Assembly: GCF_009380155.1 (NCBI RefSeq)
Contig: NZ_WHUV01000002.1
Location: forward strand, 1,426,001 to 1,490,000
DNA from: Pseudomonas piscis
GTDB lineage: Bacteria; Pseudomonadota; Gammaproteobacteria; Pseudomonadales; Pseudomonadaceae
Length of the DNA: 64,000 nt
Direction of reading: 5' to 3'
The notes under the pieces were generated by a model that saw only the letters and a program-made list of their open reading frames with translations, did not search any database and was not told the DNA's origin. The translations under genes and the position numbers were made by a program. Shown here one piece after another: positions 16,866 through 25,337 of the stretch; the stretch's first letter is position 1; every line of letters starts with the position of its first letter.

Positions 16866-16886
16866 GTTGCACAACATTTGTGCAAC
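16866..16886. promoter_or_regulatory. Perfect 21-bp palindrome ahead of the OsmC gene
   Basis: GTTGCACAA and TTGTGCAAC arms flank a CAT centre. The site is 46 bp upstream of the OsmC start codon, in promoter position. It is a strong candidate operator, plausibly for the neighbouring Rrf2 protein; a single TTGCAA half-site is also found at 16194-16199 before the Rrf2 gene. Confidence 0.55.
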
Positions 16887-16932
16887 AGCTAAAAACCCAG
16901 CTCGCGAACCTGAGAACACAAAGGAACTGTGC

Positions 16933-17427
16933 ATGTCCGAACATCTGCAATCACTCTTTCTCTCGAGCCAGAATTTTTTCCAGGCCAACCCGGGCAAGGC
17001 CATGGCGACCTTCTCGGTGACCAGCAGCGGCGACGGTGCGCTGCATCGTCAGGTGAAAATCCGCGAGTTCGTCCTGGATGTCGATGAACCGCAAAACCTG
17101 GGGGGAACGAACAAGGGGCCCAACCCCGTGGAGATCGCCCTCGCCTCCCTGGCGACCTGCCAGGAAATCAGCTACCACCTGCATGCCGCCGCCCTGGGGA
17201 TACCGCTCAAGGAAGTGAGCGTCACCCTTGAAGGAACCCTTGATCTCAGAGGTTTTTTCGCCGCCGCCGATGAGGCCCGTCCAGGCTTCACCAATATCCG
17301 GGGGACGGTCAAATTCGATAGCTCGGCGAGCAAGGAAGACCTGCTGGCGCTAAAGGAAAGCGTCGATCGCCATTGTCCCGTCATGGATCTGTTCAAGAAC
17401 CGGACTCCAGTCGAAATCGCCTTCTAG
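16933..17427 (+). CDS. OsmC/Ohr-family peroxide-detoxification-like protein
   Basis: 164 residues. OsmC-fold thiol protein; family members reduce organic hydroperoxides with paired cysteines. GPNPVEIALASLATCQEISYHLHAAALGI carries the first family Cys (about residue 76) and VDRHCPVMDLF the second (about 152), so the pair is intact. The ATG at 16933 has AAGGA 8 nt upstream; the frame is open much further upstream over the preceding intergenic DNA but without support. It belongs with the dehydrogenase and Rrf2 regulator as a likely oxidative or electrophile response set. Confidence 0.9.
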   Translation: MSEHLQSLFLSSQNFFQANPGKAMATFSVTSSGDGALHRQVKIREFVLDVDEPQNLGGTNKGPNPVEIALASLATCQEISYHLHAAALGIPLKEVSVTLEGTLDLRGFFAAADEARPGFTNIRGTVKFDSSASKEDLLALKESVDRHCPVMDLFKNRTPVEIAF

Positions 17428-17437
17428 ATCCCAGAAT

Positions 17438-17466
17438 ATGGTGGGCCAGTCCGCATGGCTCACCAT
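17438..17466. terminator. 11-bp hairpin after the OsmC gene
   Basis: Arms 17438-17448 and 17456-17466 pair over 11 bp with one G-T, loop 7 nt. It begins 10 bp after the OsmC stop and faces the convergent chemoreceptor gene; no T run. Confidence 0.5.
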
Positions 17467-17689
17467 CGCCCCAGAAGCGTGGGTGAGCCTGTTCGATAGT
17501 TGAATAAGCACTCCCAGGCCTTCCATCATGCTTCTATCTTGTGAAGGGTGATTCAATCTCGATAGCAGTAGCCCAGTGCATGTGCATACTGGCGGATCGA
17601 GGTTCTCGAGCGACCATCGGTGCTGTTCCAGAACCCTCGGATGGCTCAAGCGACTGCAGGCATACAGGCGCTGGCCATCGGCACAAGAA

Positions 17690-19609
17690 TCAAACGCGGA
17701 ATCGGCTGACCATCATTTGCAATTGACCACCCAAACGAGCCAGTTCGACGCTGGAGGCAGCGGTTTGCTCGCTGGCGGCGGCAGTTTGCTCCGACACATC
17801 GCGCACGTTGATGATGTTGCGGCTGATCTGCTCGGCCACGGCGCTCTGCTCTTCGGCTGCGGCGGCGATCTGCTGGTTCATCGACTGGATGCTGGACACC
17901 GTGCGGGTAATGGTTCCCAGGGAGGCGCCGGCCTTGCGCGTCAGCTCGACGCTGTTGTCGGTCAGTACCCGGCTGTTGTGCATCACCGCCGCCACTTGCT
18001 GGGTGCCGTTCTGCAGGCCGGCCACCAGTTCTTCGATCTCTTCGGTGGACTTCTGGGTACGTTGGGCCAGGCCCCGGACCTCGTCTGCCACCACCGCGAA
18101 CCCACGACCGGCTTCACCGGCGCGGGCGGCCTCGATGGCAGCATTCAGGGCCAGCAAGTTGGTCTGTTCGGCCACCGTCTTGATCACGTCCATGACGCTG
18201 CCGATCTTGTCGCTCTCTTGTTGCAACACGGTCATGGCCTCGGTAGACCGTACGACCTCACTGGCCAGGCGCTCGATCTGTTCGATGGCCTGGGCCACCA
18301 CCTTGTCGCCTTCGCGGCCCTCGCCATCGGCTGCTGCGGCAGCCTGGGAGGCCGACTCGGCGTTGCGCGCGACTTCCTGCACGGTGGCGGTCATCTCGTG
18401 CATGGCGGTGGCCACCTGGTCGGTCTCGACTTTCTGGCTGTTGACCCCGGCGCTGGTCTGCTCGGTCACCGCCGACAATTGCTCGGCGGCGCTGGCGATC
18501 TGGGTCACGCCATCGCGAATGCCACCGATCAACTCACGCAGAGTGACATCCATCCGAACGATGCCTTGCTGCAATTGGCCTAGCTCATCGCGCCGCGTGA
18601 CATGCAAGTCTTCGGTCAGGTCGCCAGAGGCGATGCGCTCGACGGCAGCCAGGGTGTCGCGCAGCGGATGGGTGATCTGGCGGGTGATGATCAGCGCGGC
18701 CAGCCCGCCCATCAGCAGTGCCAGCAGCGTACTGATCAGTTGCAGGTAGTGGGCCCTGCTGCTGTCGGCATCTCGCCGATCGAGCTGGATCTGGTACAGG
18801 GCAGCGCTACGACTGGTGAAGTCAACGCTCTGGTCTGTCATTTCCTTGCGAGCCTGCACGGTCTCGGAAAAAGCCGCCGTGAACGCCCGCAGCGAACTGC
18901 GATAGCCAGTCAAGGCAGTGGTCAGGCGTTGCAGGGTAGCGCCCTGGGTGTGGCCGAAGTGGGTGTTCAACTGCTCCAGCTCGGCAATCGCGGCATCGAG
19001 CCGGGCCACGGCCAGGCGCTCGGTATCCGGGTTGCTGGTGCTGACGTAGCCACGCACTTCATAGCGCGCCAGCTGAAGCGCCTCCTTGAGCTGGGCGATG
19101 GCCTGGAACTGCGCGAAGCGCTGGTCGCTCGGCGGCATCTGCTCGACCCACCGGCTGATCTCGCCGATCAAGGCATTGGCGGCGGCTCCTTGCTGGTCCA
19201 TGGCCTGGCGCGCAGACCTGCTTGTGCGGTAGGCGCTGCGCATCTTGTCCAACGATTCCTGGTAGGCCGCAATGGTCACGCCCAGGCCCTGCAATAGCTT
19301 GATGTTTTCCGGACTTTCGAATGTGCCCAGGAGGGTTCTTTGCTGGTCACTGAAACCCTCCAGGGCGACCTGGACGTGCTGCGCGGCGGTCTCGTCGCCA
19401 TTGGTCAACATGTACTGCAAGCGCGTGACCCGCAGCTTGGTCAGGCCGATGTTGAGCTGGGTGATGTCGTTCATCCAGTTGCTGCGATCGATCAATCGGT
19501 CCTGGCTGGACCAACTGGTCAGTGCCAGGAAGACGGTCAGGACCAGGACCAGGCCGAAGCCCAGGCCCAACTTGAGGTTGACGCTGATATTGGCGAACCA
19601 GCTGTTCAT
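17690..19609 (-). CDS. Methyl-accepting chemotaxis protein with HBM-type ligand domain (McpS/McpQ-like)
   Basis: 639 residues. A transmembrane chemoreceptor. TM1 is at about residues 10-30, the periplasmic helical ligand domain runs to about 285, TM2 is [20 protein letters not shown], then a HAMP domain and the cytoplasmic signalling hairpin with its tip around [20 protein letters not shown] near residue 480. The N-terminal pattern [19 protein letters not shown] with [13 protein letters not shown] matches the helical bimodular chemoreceptors of P. putida that sense TCA-cycle acids (McpS) or citrate (McpQ). The exact ligand here is unknown. A Fur-like palindrome lies about 155 bp upstream. It is a single gene, convergent with the OsmC gene. 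Confidence 0.93.
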   Translation of the reverse strand: MNSWFANISVNLKLGLGFGLVLVLTVFLALTSWSSQDRLIDRSNWMNDITQLNIGLTKLRVTRLQYMLTNGDETAAQHVQVALEGFSDQQRTLLGTFESPENIKLLQGLGVTIAAYQESLDKMRSAYRTSRSARQAMDQQGAAANALIGEISRWVEQMPPSDQRFAQFQAIAQLKEALQLARYEVRGYVSTSNPDTERLAVARLDAAIAELEQLNTHFGHTQGATLQRLTTALTGYRSSLRAFTAAFSETVQARKEMTDQSVDFTSRSAALYQIQLDRRDADSSRAHYLQLISTLLALLMGGLAALIITRQITHPLRDTLAAVERIASGDLTEDLHVTRRDELGQLQQGIVRMDVTLRELIGGIRDGVTQIASAAEQLSAVTEQTSAGVNSQKVETDQVATAMHEMTATVQEVARNAESASQAAAAADGEGREGDKVVAQAIEQIERLASEVVRSTEAMTVLQQESDKIGSVMDVIKTVAEQTNLLALNAAIEAARAGEAGRGFAVVADEVRGLAQRTQKSTEEIEELVAGLQNGTQQVAAVMHNSRVLTDNSVELTRKAGASLGTITRTVSSIQSMNQQIAAAAEEQSAVAEQISRNIINVRDVSEQTAAASEQTAASSVELARLGGQLQMMVSRFRV

Positions 19610-19763
19610 TGAGTTCCTCCAGGAACGTAGCGTTTCTTGATCTCGAACAGGGAGATCGTTGCTCTAGGTGATCGGCAGGCTGTCTTATGGAGAATCACGG
19701 ATGCGCCATGGCAAGGACTCGGCAACATTGCATCGACGAAGTGTCAGGCACACAGCAAAAGAG

Positions 19764-19782
19764 AATGAGATTTAATCTCATT
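19764..19782. promoter_or_regulatory. Perfect 19-bp palindrome with Fur-like sequence
   Basis: AATGAGATT and AATCTCATT flank one central T. Starting three bases earlier, 13 of 19 positions match the Fur consensus. It lies about 155 bp upstream of the chemoreceptor start on the minus strand. Confidence 0.45.
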
Positions 19783-20048
19783 AATAACCATGCAGCAACA
19801 TTCCTCGCAGAACGCCCGCGCCAAGGTTCAATACAAAATGATTACCAATGATTTCCGTCTGGATATGGCCACCCACCGCCCTGGTTCTGCAAATCAAAGG
19901 CCGTAGCACAGAGGCACAGAGGCTTGAACGACAAACCGCGAGTGCTGCCTGCCGTCCCCAGCCACTCCCCCCCTTCTATCGAACGAGCACCTCGCCCACA
20001 TCCGGCCGATGTTGCAAGAGCAGCATTCAAGGAACGCTTTTGTGTCGA

Positions 20049-20080
20049 TAAATGTTTTTTTGCTCATAAAAAAACATTTA
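20049..20080. repeat. Perfect 13-bp AT-rich inverted repeat (32 bp overall)
   Basis: Arms 20049-20061 and 20068-20080 are exactly complementary with a 6-nt centre, GCTCAT. It is 155 bp upstream of the peptide-binding protein gene. The stem is nearly all A-T, which argues against an ordinary terminator; it may be an operator, perhaps for the GntR regulator at the far end of the cluster. Confidence 0.55.
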
Positions 20081-20234
20081 AAAGCAGAATGCTCTCTGGC
20101 ATATTGATCGTGCAGCACAAAAAAAACAAAACCTGAGACGCTGACTCCGATCAGGCCATAACAATAACAATCCGATACAGGCTGAGGCCCAGCCTCGCTC
20201 TGGCCAGCCTTTTCAGCAAAGGAGAACCCCTCCC

Positions 20235-21791
20235 GTGAATCGCTTACTCCATGGAGCGTTAGGCACGACTCTCGTCTTGGGCGCCAGCCTTGCACAGGCC
20301 GAAACCACCTTGCGCGTTGGCTTGAACGCCGATATCCGCAGCACCGAGCCAGGCGTCAATCGCGACGAAAACACCGATACCGTCATGCTGCATGTCGTCG
20401 AAGGCCTGGTGGCTCATCGCGAGGACTCCTCGGTGGGGCCGCTGTTGGCACGTGAAGTTCTGCTATCCAGCGACGGCATGACCTACACCTTCAAATTGCG
20501 CGACAAGGTGCGTTTTCAGAACGGCGAGACCTTGACCTCCAAAGAGGTCAAATGGACTTGGGAACGCTATCTGAACCCCAGAAACCAGTGGCGCTGCCTG
20601 GCCGAGTTCGATGGGCGAGGTGGAGCGAAAATCACTGGAATCGAAACACCAGACCCTCTCACCGTCGTGTTCCATCTCGATCAACCCAGCGGCTTGTTCC
20701 TCACTTCGATGGCGCGCCCCGATTGTGCCGGCAGCGGCATCCTGCATCCCGATTCGCTGGCGGCAGATGGCACCTGGAGGCAGCCCATTGGCACCGGCCC
20801 GTTCAGCCTCACCGAATGGAAACCCGGGCAGTACACCCTGCTCTCGCGCTTCAAGAACTACAGCCTGCGCGACGAAGCCGGACCGGATGGCTTCACCGGA
20901 AAAAAACAGGCTTTGGTGGACGAAGTACGCTTCATGGTGATCCCCGATCCGTCTTCGGCCAAAGCCGCGTTGATGTCGAACAATATCGACCTGCTGCCCA
21001 ATGTCAGTGCCAGCGATGCTCAGGAACTGAAGGCCACGCCTGGCGTACAGATCTCGTCCAGCCCGATCATGGCGATCTGTGGATTGCTGTTTCAAACCAA
21101 GGACCCACTGCTCAAGGACGTGCGCATCCGCAAGGCCATCGCCTACTCCCTGGACTATGGACAGATGGTCGATGCCCTCTCCAACGGTGCTTCGGAGCCC
21201 AACAACTCGGCGATTTCGCAAACCAGTCCCTTCTATAGCGCCACCGCCAAGCAAGGCTACCGCTACGATCCGCAGGAAGCCCGACGCTTGCTGAAAGAAG
21301 CCGGCTATCACGGCCAGCCGATCAAGATGTTCGTCAACAAACGCTATATGCAGATGTTCGACATGGGCCTGCTAAGCCAGGCGATGGCCGCATCCAGCGG
21401 TTTGAACATCCAGATGGAAACCCTGGAATGGGGTACCCAGTTGGAGCGCTATCAGAGCGGCAATTACCAGATGATGGCGTTCTCCTACTCATCACGCCTG
21501 GACCCGGCCACCAGCTTCGATTCGCTGATGGGCGATAAGACCAAGGAGCCGCGCAAGGTCTGGGATAACCCCCAGGCCCAGGCGGTGCTGCGTGATGCGG
21601 TACGGCAGAGCGACACGGCCAAGCGCCAGGAGCTCTTCGACCAACTGCACCGGATGATGATTGACGATACCCCCCTGGTGATCATCTACAACGGCATGGT
21701 TTCCGCAGCGCTGCGAGACAGCGTCAAGGGCTTCCATTCATGGCCGGTTTCGTCACCACGGGTGTGGGGCGTCAGCCTCGCGACTCACTAA
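20235..21791 (+). CDS. Dipeptide/oligopeptide-type ABC transporter substrate-binding protein
   Basis: 518 residues from a GTG start with GGAG 12 nt upstream. Signal peptide LLHGALGTTLVLGASLAQAE, cleaved near AQA. It is a family 5 extracellular solute-binding protein (DppA/OppA class): DGMTYTFKLRDKVRFQNGETLTSKEVKWTWERYL, GTGPFSLTEWKPGQYTLL and KDVRIRKAIAYSLDYGQMVDAL are the standard landmarks. It binds the substrate in the periplasm for the two permeases downstream. The ligand could be a dipeptide, opine, glutathione-like or other short amide; the neighbouring serine hydrolase points to an amide or peptide. Confidence 0.92.
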   Translation: MNRLLHGALGTTLVLGASLAQAETTLRVGLNADIRSTEPGVNRDENTDTVMLHVVEGLVAHREDSSVGPLLAREVLLSSDGMTYTFKLRDKVRFQNGETLTSKEVKWTWERYLNPRNQWRCLAEFDGRGGAKITGIETPDPLTVVFHLDQPSGLFLTSMARPDCAGSGILHPDSLAADGTWRQPIGTGPFSLTEWKPGQYTLLSRFKNYSLRDEAGPDGFTGKKQALVDEVRFMVIPDPSSAKAALMSNNIDLLPNVSASDAQELKATPGVQISSSPIMAICGLLFQTKDPLLKDVRIRKAIAYSLDYGQMVDALSNGASEPNNSAISQTSPFYSATAKQGYRYDPQEARRLLKEAGYHGQPIKMFVNKRYMQMFDMGLLSQAMAASSGLNIQMETLEWGTQLERYQSGNYQMMAFSYSSRLDPATSFDSLMGDKTKEPRKVWDNPQAQAVLRDAVRQSDTAKRQELFDQLHRMMIDDTPLVIIYNGMVSAALRDSVKGFHSWPVSSPRVWGVSLATH

Positions 21792-21805
21792 GGCAGGGCC
21801 TGATC

Positions 21806-22747
21806 ATGTTGCGTTTTATCCTGCATAAACTCGGGATGGCGATCCCTACCCTATTGCTGATCTCGGTGATGGTGTTCTCGTTGATCCGCCTGATTCCGGG
21901 GGACCCGGCGCTGCTGATGCTGGGCGATATGGCCGACCCCCAGAGCCTGGCGGACATGCGGCGTACCCTGGGCCTTGACCACTCGCTGGCAACGCAGTTC
22001 TTGATCTGGTTCAAGGCCGTGCTGAACCTTGATCTCGGCTTTTCCATCAGCACCAAGGAAGCTGTACTGCCCCTGATTCTTGATCGCTTCAGTGTCAGCG
22101 CGACCATCGTGATCGTGGCGGTGTTGTTGGCCACGCTGATTGCAGTACCGGTTGGCGTGATTGCAGCCTGGAAGCAGAACACCGCGCTCGACCTGGGTTT
22201 GATATCCGTTGCCACCTTGCTGCTTTCGATCCCCAGTTTCTGGCTCGGATTGCTTTTACTGCATGCCTTCGGCATCGAGCTGGGCTGGTTGCCGGTTGTG
22301 GGCTACGTCAGTTTCGCCCAGGCGCCCTGGCAAGCCATCAGCTACATCGTGCTACCTGTGGTGACCCTGACCCTGGTCGAGGTCGGCGCGATTACGCGCA
22401 TGGCCCGAGCCAGCACCATCGAAGTACTGCGCCTGGAATACATCGCCCATGCACGAGCCAAGGGCTTGTCGGAACGCAGCGTGCTCTGGAAGCACGCCTT
22501 GCCCAACGCATTCGCCCCTACCTGGACCTTGGTGGGGTTGATCCTCGGCAACCTGCTGGGAGGTATCGCGGTGCTGGAAACCGTGTTCACCCTGCCGGGC
22601 ATCGGACGCTTGATGGTGGATGCGATCTTCGCTCGTGACTACCCGGTGCTGCAGGGCTGCTTGCTGCTGATCACCTTCATCTACGTGCTGGTCAACCTGT
22701 GCGTCGACCTGCTCTATCCACTGTTCGACCCAAGGGTGAAGCTATGA
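21806..22747 (+). CDS. Dipeptide-type ABC transporter permease (DppB-like)
   Basis: 313 residues from the ATG at 21806. Six membrane segments and the DppB landmarks: LISVMVFSLIRLIPGDPALLMLG at the N-terminus, then EYIAHARAKGLSERSVLWKHALPNAF as the coupling loop and LETVFTLPGIGRLMVDAIFARDYPVLQG. A longer in-frame reading from 21740 overlaps the preceding gene and is not used. The stop overlaps the next start by 4 bp (ATGA). Confidence 0.94.
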   Translation: MLRFILHKLGMAIPTLLLISVMVFSLIRLIPGDPALLMLGDMADPQSLADMRRTLGLDHSLATQFLIWFKAVLNLDLGFSISTKEAVLPLILDRFSVSATIVIVAVLLATLIAVPVGVIAAWKQNTALDLGLISVATLLLSIPSFWLGLLLLHAFGIELGWLPVVGYVSFAQAPWQAISYIVLPVVTLTLVEVGAITRMARASTIEVLRLEYIAHARAKGLSERSVLWKHALPNAFAPTWTLVGLILGNLLGGIAVLETVFTLPGIGRLMVDAIFARDYPVLQGCLLLITFIYVLVNLCVDLLYPLFDPRVKL

Positions 22748-23598
22748 ACCCGAGTATCGCCATGCCCCCACCCGCCAAGCGCCGGCGCGCCTGGTTACCA
22801 GCCAACGCGCTGATTGGCGGGGGACTCTTGCTGACGCTGGTTGCTCTGGCGCTGCTGGGATTGCTGTGGTCGCCATTCGATCCGTTGAAAATCAACCTGG
22901 CAGTACGCCTCCAGGAGCCTACAGCCACTCACTGGCTTGGCACCGACGAATTTGGCCGGGATGCATTCAGCCGCTTGTTGATCGGGGCCCGGACGAGCCT
23001 CTGGGTCAGCTTGTTGACGGTCAGCGTCGCGGTACTGATGGGGACCATGATTGGCATGGCCGCCGGTTATCTGCGCGGCTGGACCGATCGGATACTGATG
23101 ATGTTCAACGATGCACTGCTGGCGTTTCCGGGCATCCTCATGGCCCTGGGCATCATGGCCATCATCGGCGCCAGCAAGTACGGCATCGTCATGGCCTTGG
23201 GCATCGCCTACACCCCCTCGGTGGTGCGGGTGGTACGCGGCACGGTGCTGTCCTTGCGCGAGCTGGAATACATCGAAGCCTCACGAGTGATCGGCAATTC
23301 CGAGCTGTACACGATGCTCAGGCACATTGCACCGAACTGCCTGGCGCCATTGTGCGTGCTGGCCACCAGCATGTTCGGTTGGGCGTTGCTCTCTGAAAGC
23401 TCACTGAGCTTCCTCGGCCTGGGCGTACCACCGCCCGAGGCGACCTGGGGCAACATGCTGGCCAGCAGTCGCCCCTACATGGCCTCGGCACCATGGCTGG
23501 GCATCTTCCCCGGATTGTTTATCTGCCTCACGTTACTGGCGATCAACCTGTTTGGCGATGCGCTGCGTGATCACCTCGACCCCCGGATGAGGAAATGA
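22744..23598 (+). CDS. Dipeptide-type ABC transporter permease (DppC-like)
   Basis: 284 residues. The N-terminal LGTDEFGRDAFSRLLIGARTSLWVS is the DppC/OppC hallmark; the coupling loop is EYIEASRVIGNSELYTMLRHIAPNC, and FLGLGVPPPEATWGNML follows. The first membrane helix follows a basic N-terminus (PPPAKRRRAWLP). It pairs with the upstream permease. Start and stop both overlap neighbours by ATGA, so the operon is tightly coupled. Confidence 0.94.
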   Translation: MNPSIAMPPPAKRRRAWLPANALIGGGLLLTLVALALLGLLWSPFDPLKINLAVRLQEPTATHWLGTDEFGRDAFSRLLIGARTSLWVSLLTVSVAVLMGTMIGMAAGYLRGWTDRILMMFNDALLAFPGILMALGIMAIIGASKYGIVMALGIAYTPSVVRVVRGTVLSLRELEYIEASRVIGNSELYTMLRHIAPNCLAPLCVLATSMFGWALLSESSLSFLGLGVPPPEATWGNMLASSRPYMASAPWLGIFPGLFICLTLLAINLFGDALRDHLDPRMRK

Positions 23599-25229
23599 AC
23601 ATGTCTTGCAATCCTGTTTTGTTGAACGTGGAACATCTGCAGATTCGTGTGGGTGAGTACGGTGCGCTGGCGGTGGATGACCTGAGCTTCAGCATCGCGC
23701 CGGGTGAAATCGTCGCCCTGGTGGGCGAATCCGGTAGCGGCAAGACCATGGCCGCTCGCGCCGCCATCGGTTTGTTGCCGGCGCCGATGCAGGTGTGCGG
23801 CGGGCGCATGGATTTTCAGGGGCGTGACCTGGTCAACGTCAGTACCGAGGAGTTGCGGGCCATTCGCGGCGCAAGCATCGGCATGGTATTCCAGGAGCCG
23901 ATGGTATCCCTCAACCCGGCCTTGAAGATCGGGCAGCAAATGAGTGAAGCGCTCAAGTTGCATACCGACCTGGACGCAACGCAAATCCGCGAACGTTGCC
24001 TGACCATGCTGCGCCGTATTGGCATCAAGTCTGCCGAGCGCTGCCTGGAATCCTATCCGCACCAGTTCTCGGGTGGCATGCGCCAGCGGATCATGCTCGC
24101 CTCGGTAATGCTGTTGCGTCCGGCGTTGCTGATCGCCGACGAACCGACCACCGCCCTGGACTGCCTGGCCCAGCTGGACGTGCTCGAGCTGATGCTTGAA
24201 CTGACACGCGAGCAAGGAACCGCGATCCTGTTCATCAGCCATGACCTGTCCCTGGTGGCGCGCTATGCGCACAAAGTCGTGGTCATGCGCCACGGCAAAG
24301 CGGTGGAGCAAGGCAGCATCGAGGATATCCTGCTCGCCCCCAAGGCCGAGTACACCCACCAGCTACTGGAGGCCTTGCCGCAGCGCGGCCCACTCCCCGC
24401 ATTACCGCCAGGCAACGCACCGTTGGTGGAAGTCGATCAGGTAAGCATCGAGCATGCGGTGCCCAATTCCTTTTGGCGCAAGCGCCAGCAAAACCCTGTA
24501 GTGCATTCTGCCAGCCTGGTGATTGCCCCCGGCGAAACCCTGGCGCTGGTGGGTGGTAGCGGATCCGGTAAAACCACCCTGGGCCGCTCGCTGGTAGGAC
24601 TGATCAAGCCCTATGCCGGGACGATCCGCTTCAAGGGAGTGGACATCCTCAAGGCCGCCAACCGCACCCATCGCCTGCAATGCCAGATGATCTTTCAAGA
24701 CCCATATTCGTCCTTGAATCCGCGAATGAAGATCGGGGAAATCCTGGCAGAACCACTACGCCACGAGCCCGGACTGAATGCCGCTCAATGCCGCGAACGG
24801 GTAACCCAGACTCTCAAGGACATCGGCCTGGCGGAACAGTTTGTCGATCGATTCCCCCACCAGTTGTCCGGCGGCCAGCGCCAGCGAGTGGCAATCGGTC
24901 GCGCCCTGGTACGCCATCCACAATTGGTGATCGCTGATGAACCTATATCCGCCCTGGACATGACTATCCAGAAACAGATCCTGGAACTATTCGAACGCCT
25001 GCAAGCGCAATACGGTTTCGCCTGCCTGTTCATCTCCCATGATTTGGCAGCAGTGGAGCGTATTGCGCACCGGGTGGCAGTGATGTCCCAGGGCAATGTG
25101 GTGGAAGTCGGTACGCGCGAGCAGATTTTCGATGATCCACGCCACCCCTACACCCGAAAGCTGCTAGCGGCTGCCAGTCCCCTGGAAAAGTTGCCGGGCG
25201 GCGGTTATCGCATAAGACCGGGTCTTTGA
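23595..25229 (+). CDS. Dipeptide-type ABC transporter, two ATPase domains in one chain (DppD-DppF fusion, GsiA-like)
   Basis: 544 residues with two complete ATPase domains. Domain 1 (about 8-260) has Walker A GESGSGKT near 43, FSGGMRQR and LLIADEPTTALD. Domain 2 (about 280-540) has GGSGSGKT near 317, QLSGGQRQRVAIGRAL and LVIADEPISALD, then the HPYTRKLLAA C-terminal stretch of DppF-type subunits. Fused ATPases of this sort occur in glutathione (GsiA) and other short-peptide importers. In GsiA-like fusions both sites are usually catalytic, and both look intact here. ATG at 23595 overlaps the permease stop; an ATG two codons later is also possible. Confidence 0.94.
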   Translation: MNMSCNPVLLNVEHLQIRVGEYGALAVDDLSFSIAPGEIVALVGESGSGKTMAARAAIGLLPAPMQVCGGRMDFQGRDLVNVSTEELRAIRGASIGMVFQEPMVSLNPALKIGQQMSEALKLHTDLDATQIRERCLTMLRRIGIKSAERCLESYPHQFSGGMRQRIMLASVMLLRPALLIADEPTTALDCLAQLDVLELMLELTREQGTAILFISHDLSLVARYAHKVVVMRHGKAVEQGSIEDILLAPKAEYTHQLLEALPQRGPLPALPPGNAPLVEVDQVSIEHAVPNSFWRKRQQNPVVHSASLVIAPGETLALVGGSGSGKTTLGRSLVGLIKPYAGTIRFKGVDILKAANRTHRLQCQMIFQDPYSSLNPRMKIGEILAEPLRHEPGLNAAQCRERVTQTLKDIGLAEQFVDRFPHQLSGGQRQRVAIGRALVRHPQLVIADEPISALDMTIQKQILELFERLQAQYGFACLFISHDLAAVERIAHRVAVMSQGNVVEVGTREQIFDDPRHPYTRKLLAAASPLEKLPGGGYRIRPGL

Positions 25230-25247
25230 TTCCCTGATTCAACTTGA

Positions 25248-25270
25248 TGCGCAGATCCAAAGTCTGCGCA
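25248..25270. terminator. 8-bp hairpin between ATPase gene and porin gene
   Basis: TGCGCAGA and TCTGCGCA with a 7-nt loop, 18 bp after the ATPase stop and 68 bp before the porin start. It has no T run, so it may only weaken read-through or protect mRNA ends. Confidence 0.4.
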
Positions 25271-25337
25271 ACAGGGGAAGTCATGCCGGAAAAACAATAA
25301 AACCTATTCAGCCATTAACAGTGTCAGAGCCAATAAC

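Larger units (their letters stand above)
19610..20234. other. Intergenic region, divergent promoters of chemoreceptor and peptide-binding protein
   Basis: About 625 bp, AT-richer than the surroundings from 19750 to 20160. It holds two strong palindromes (19764-19782 and 20049-20080), described separately. I see no convincing gene; the short frames read through these palindromes lack a ribosome-binding site. Confidence 0.6.
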
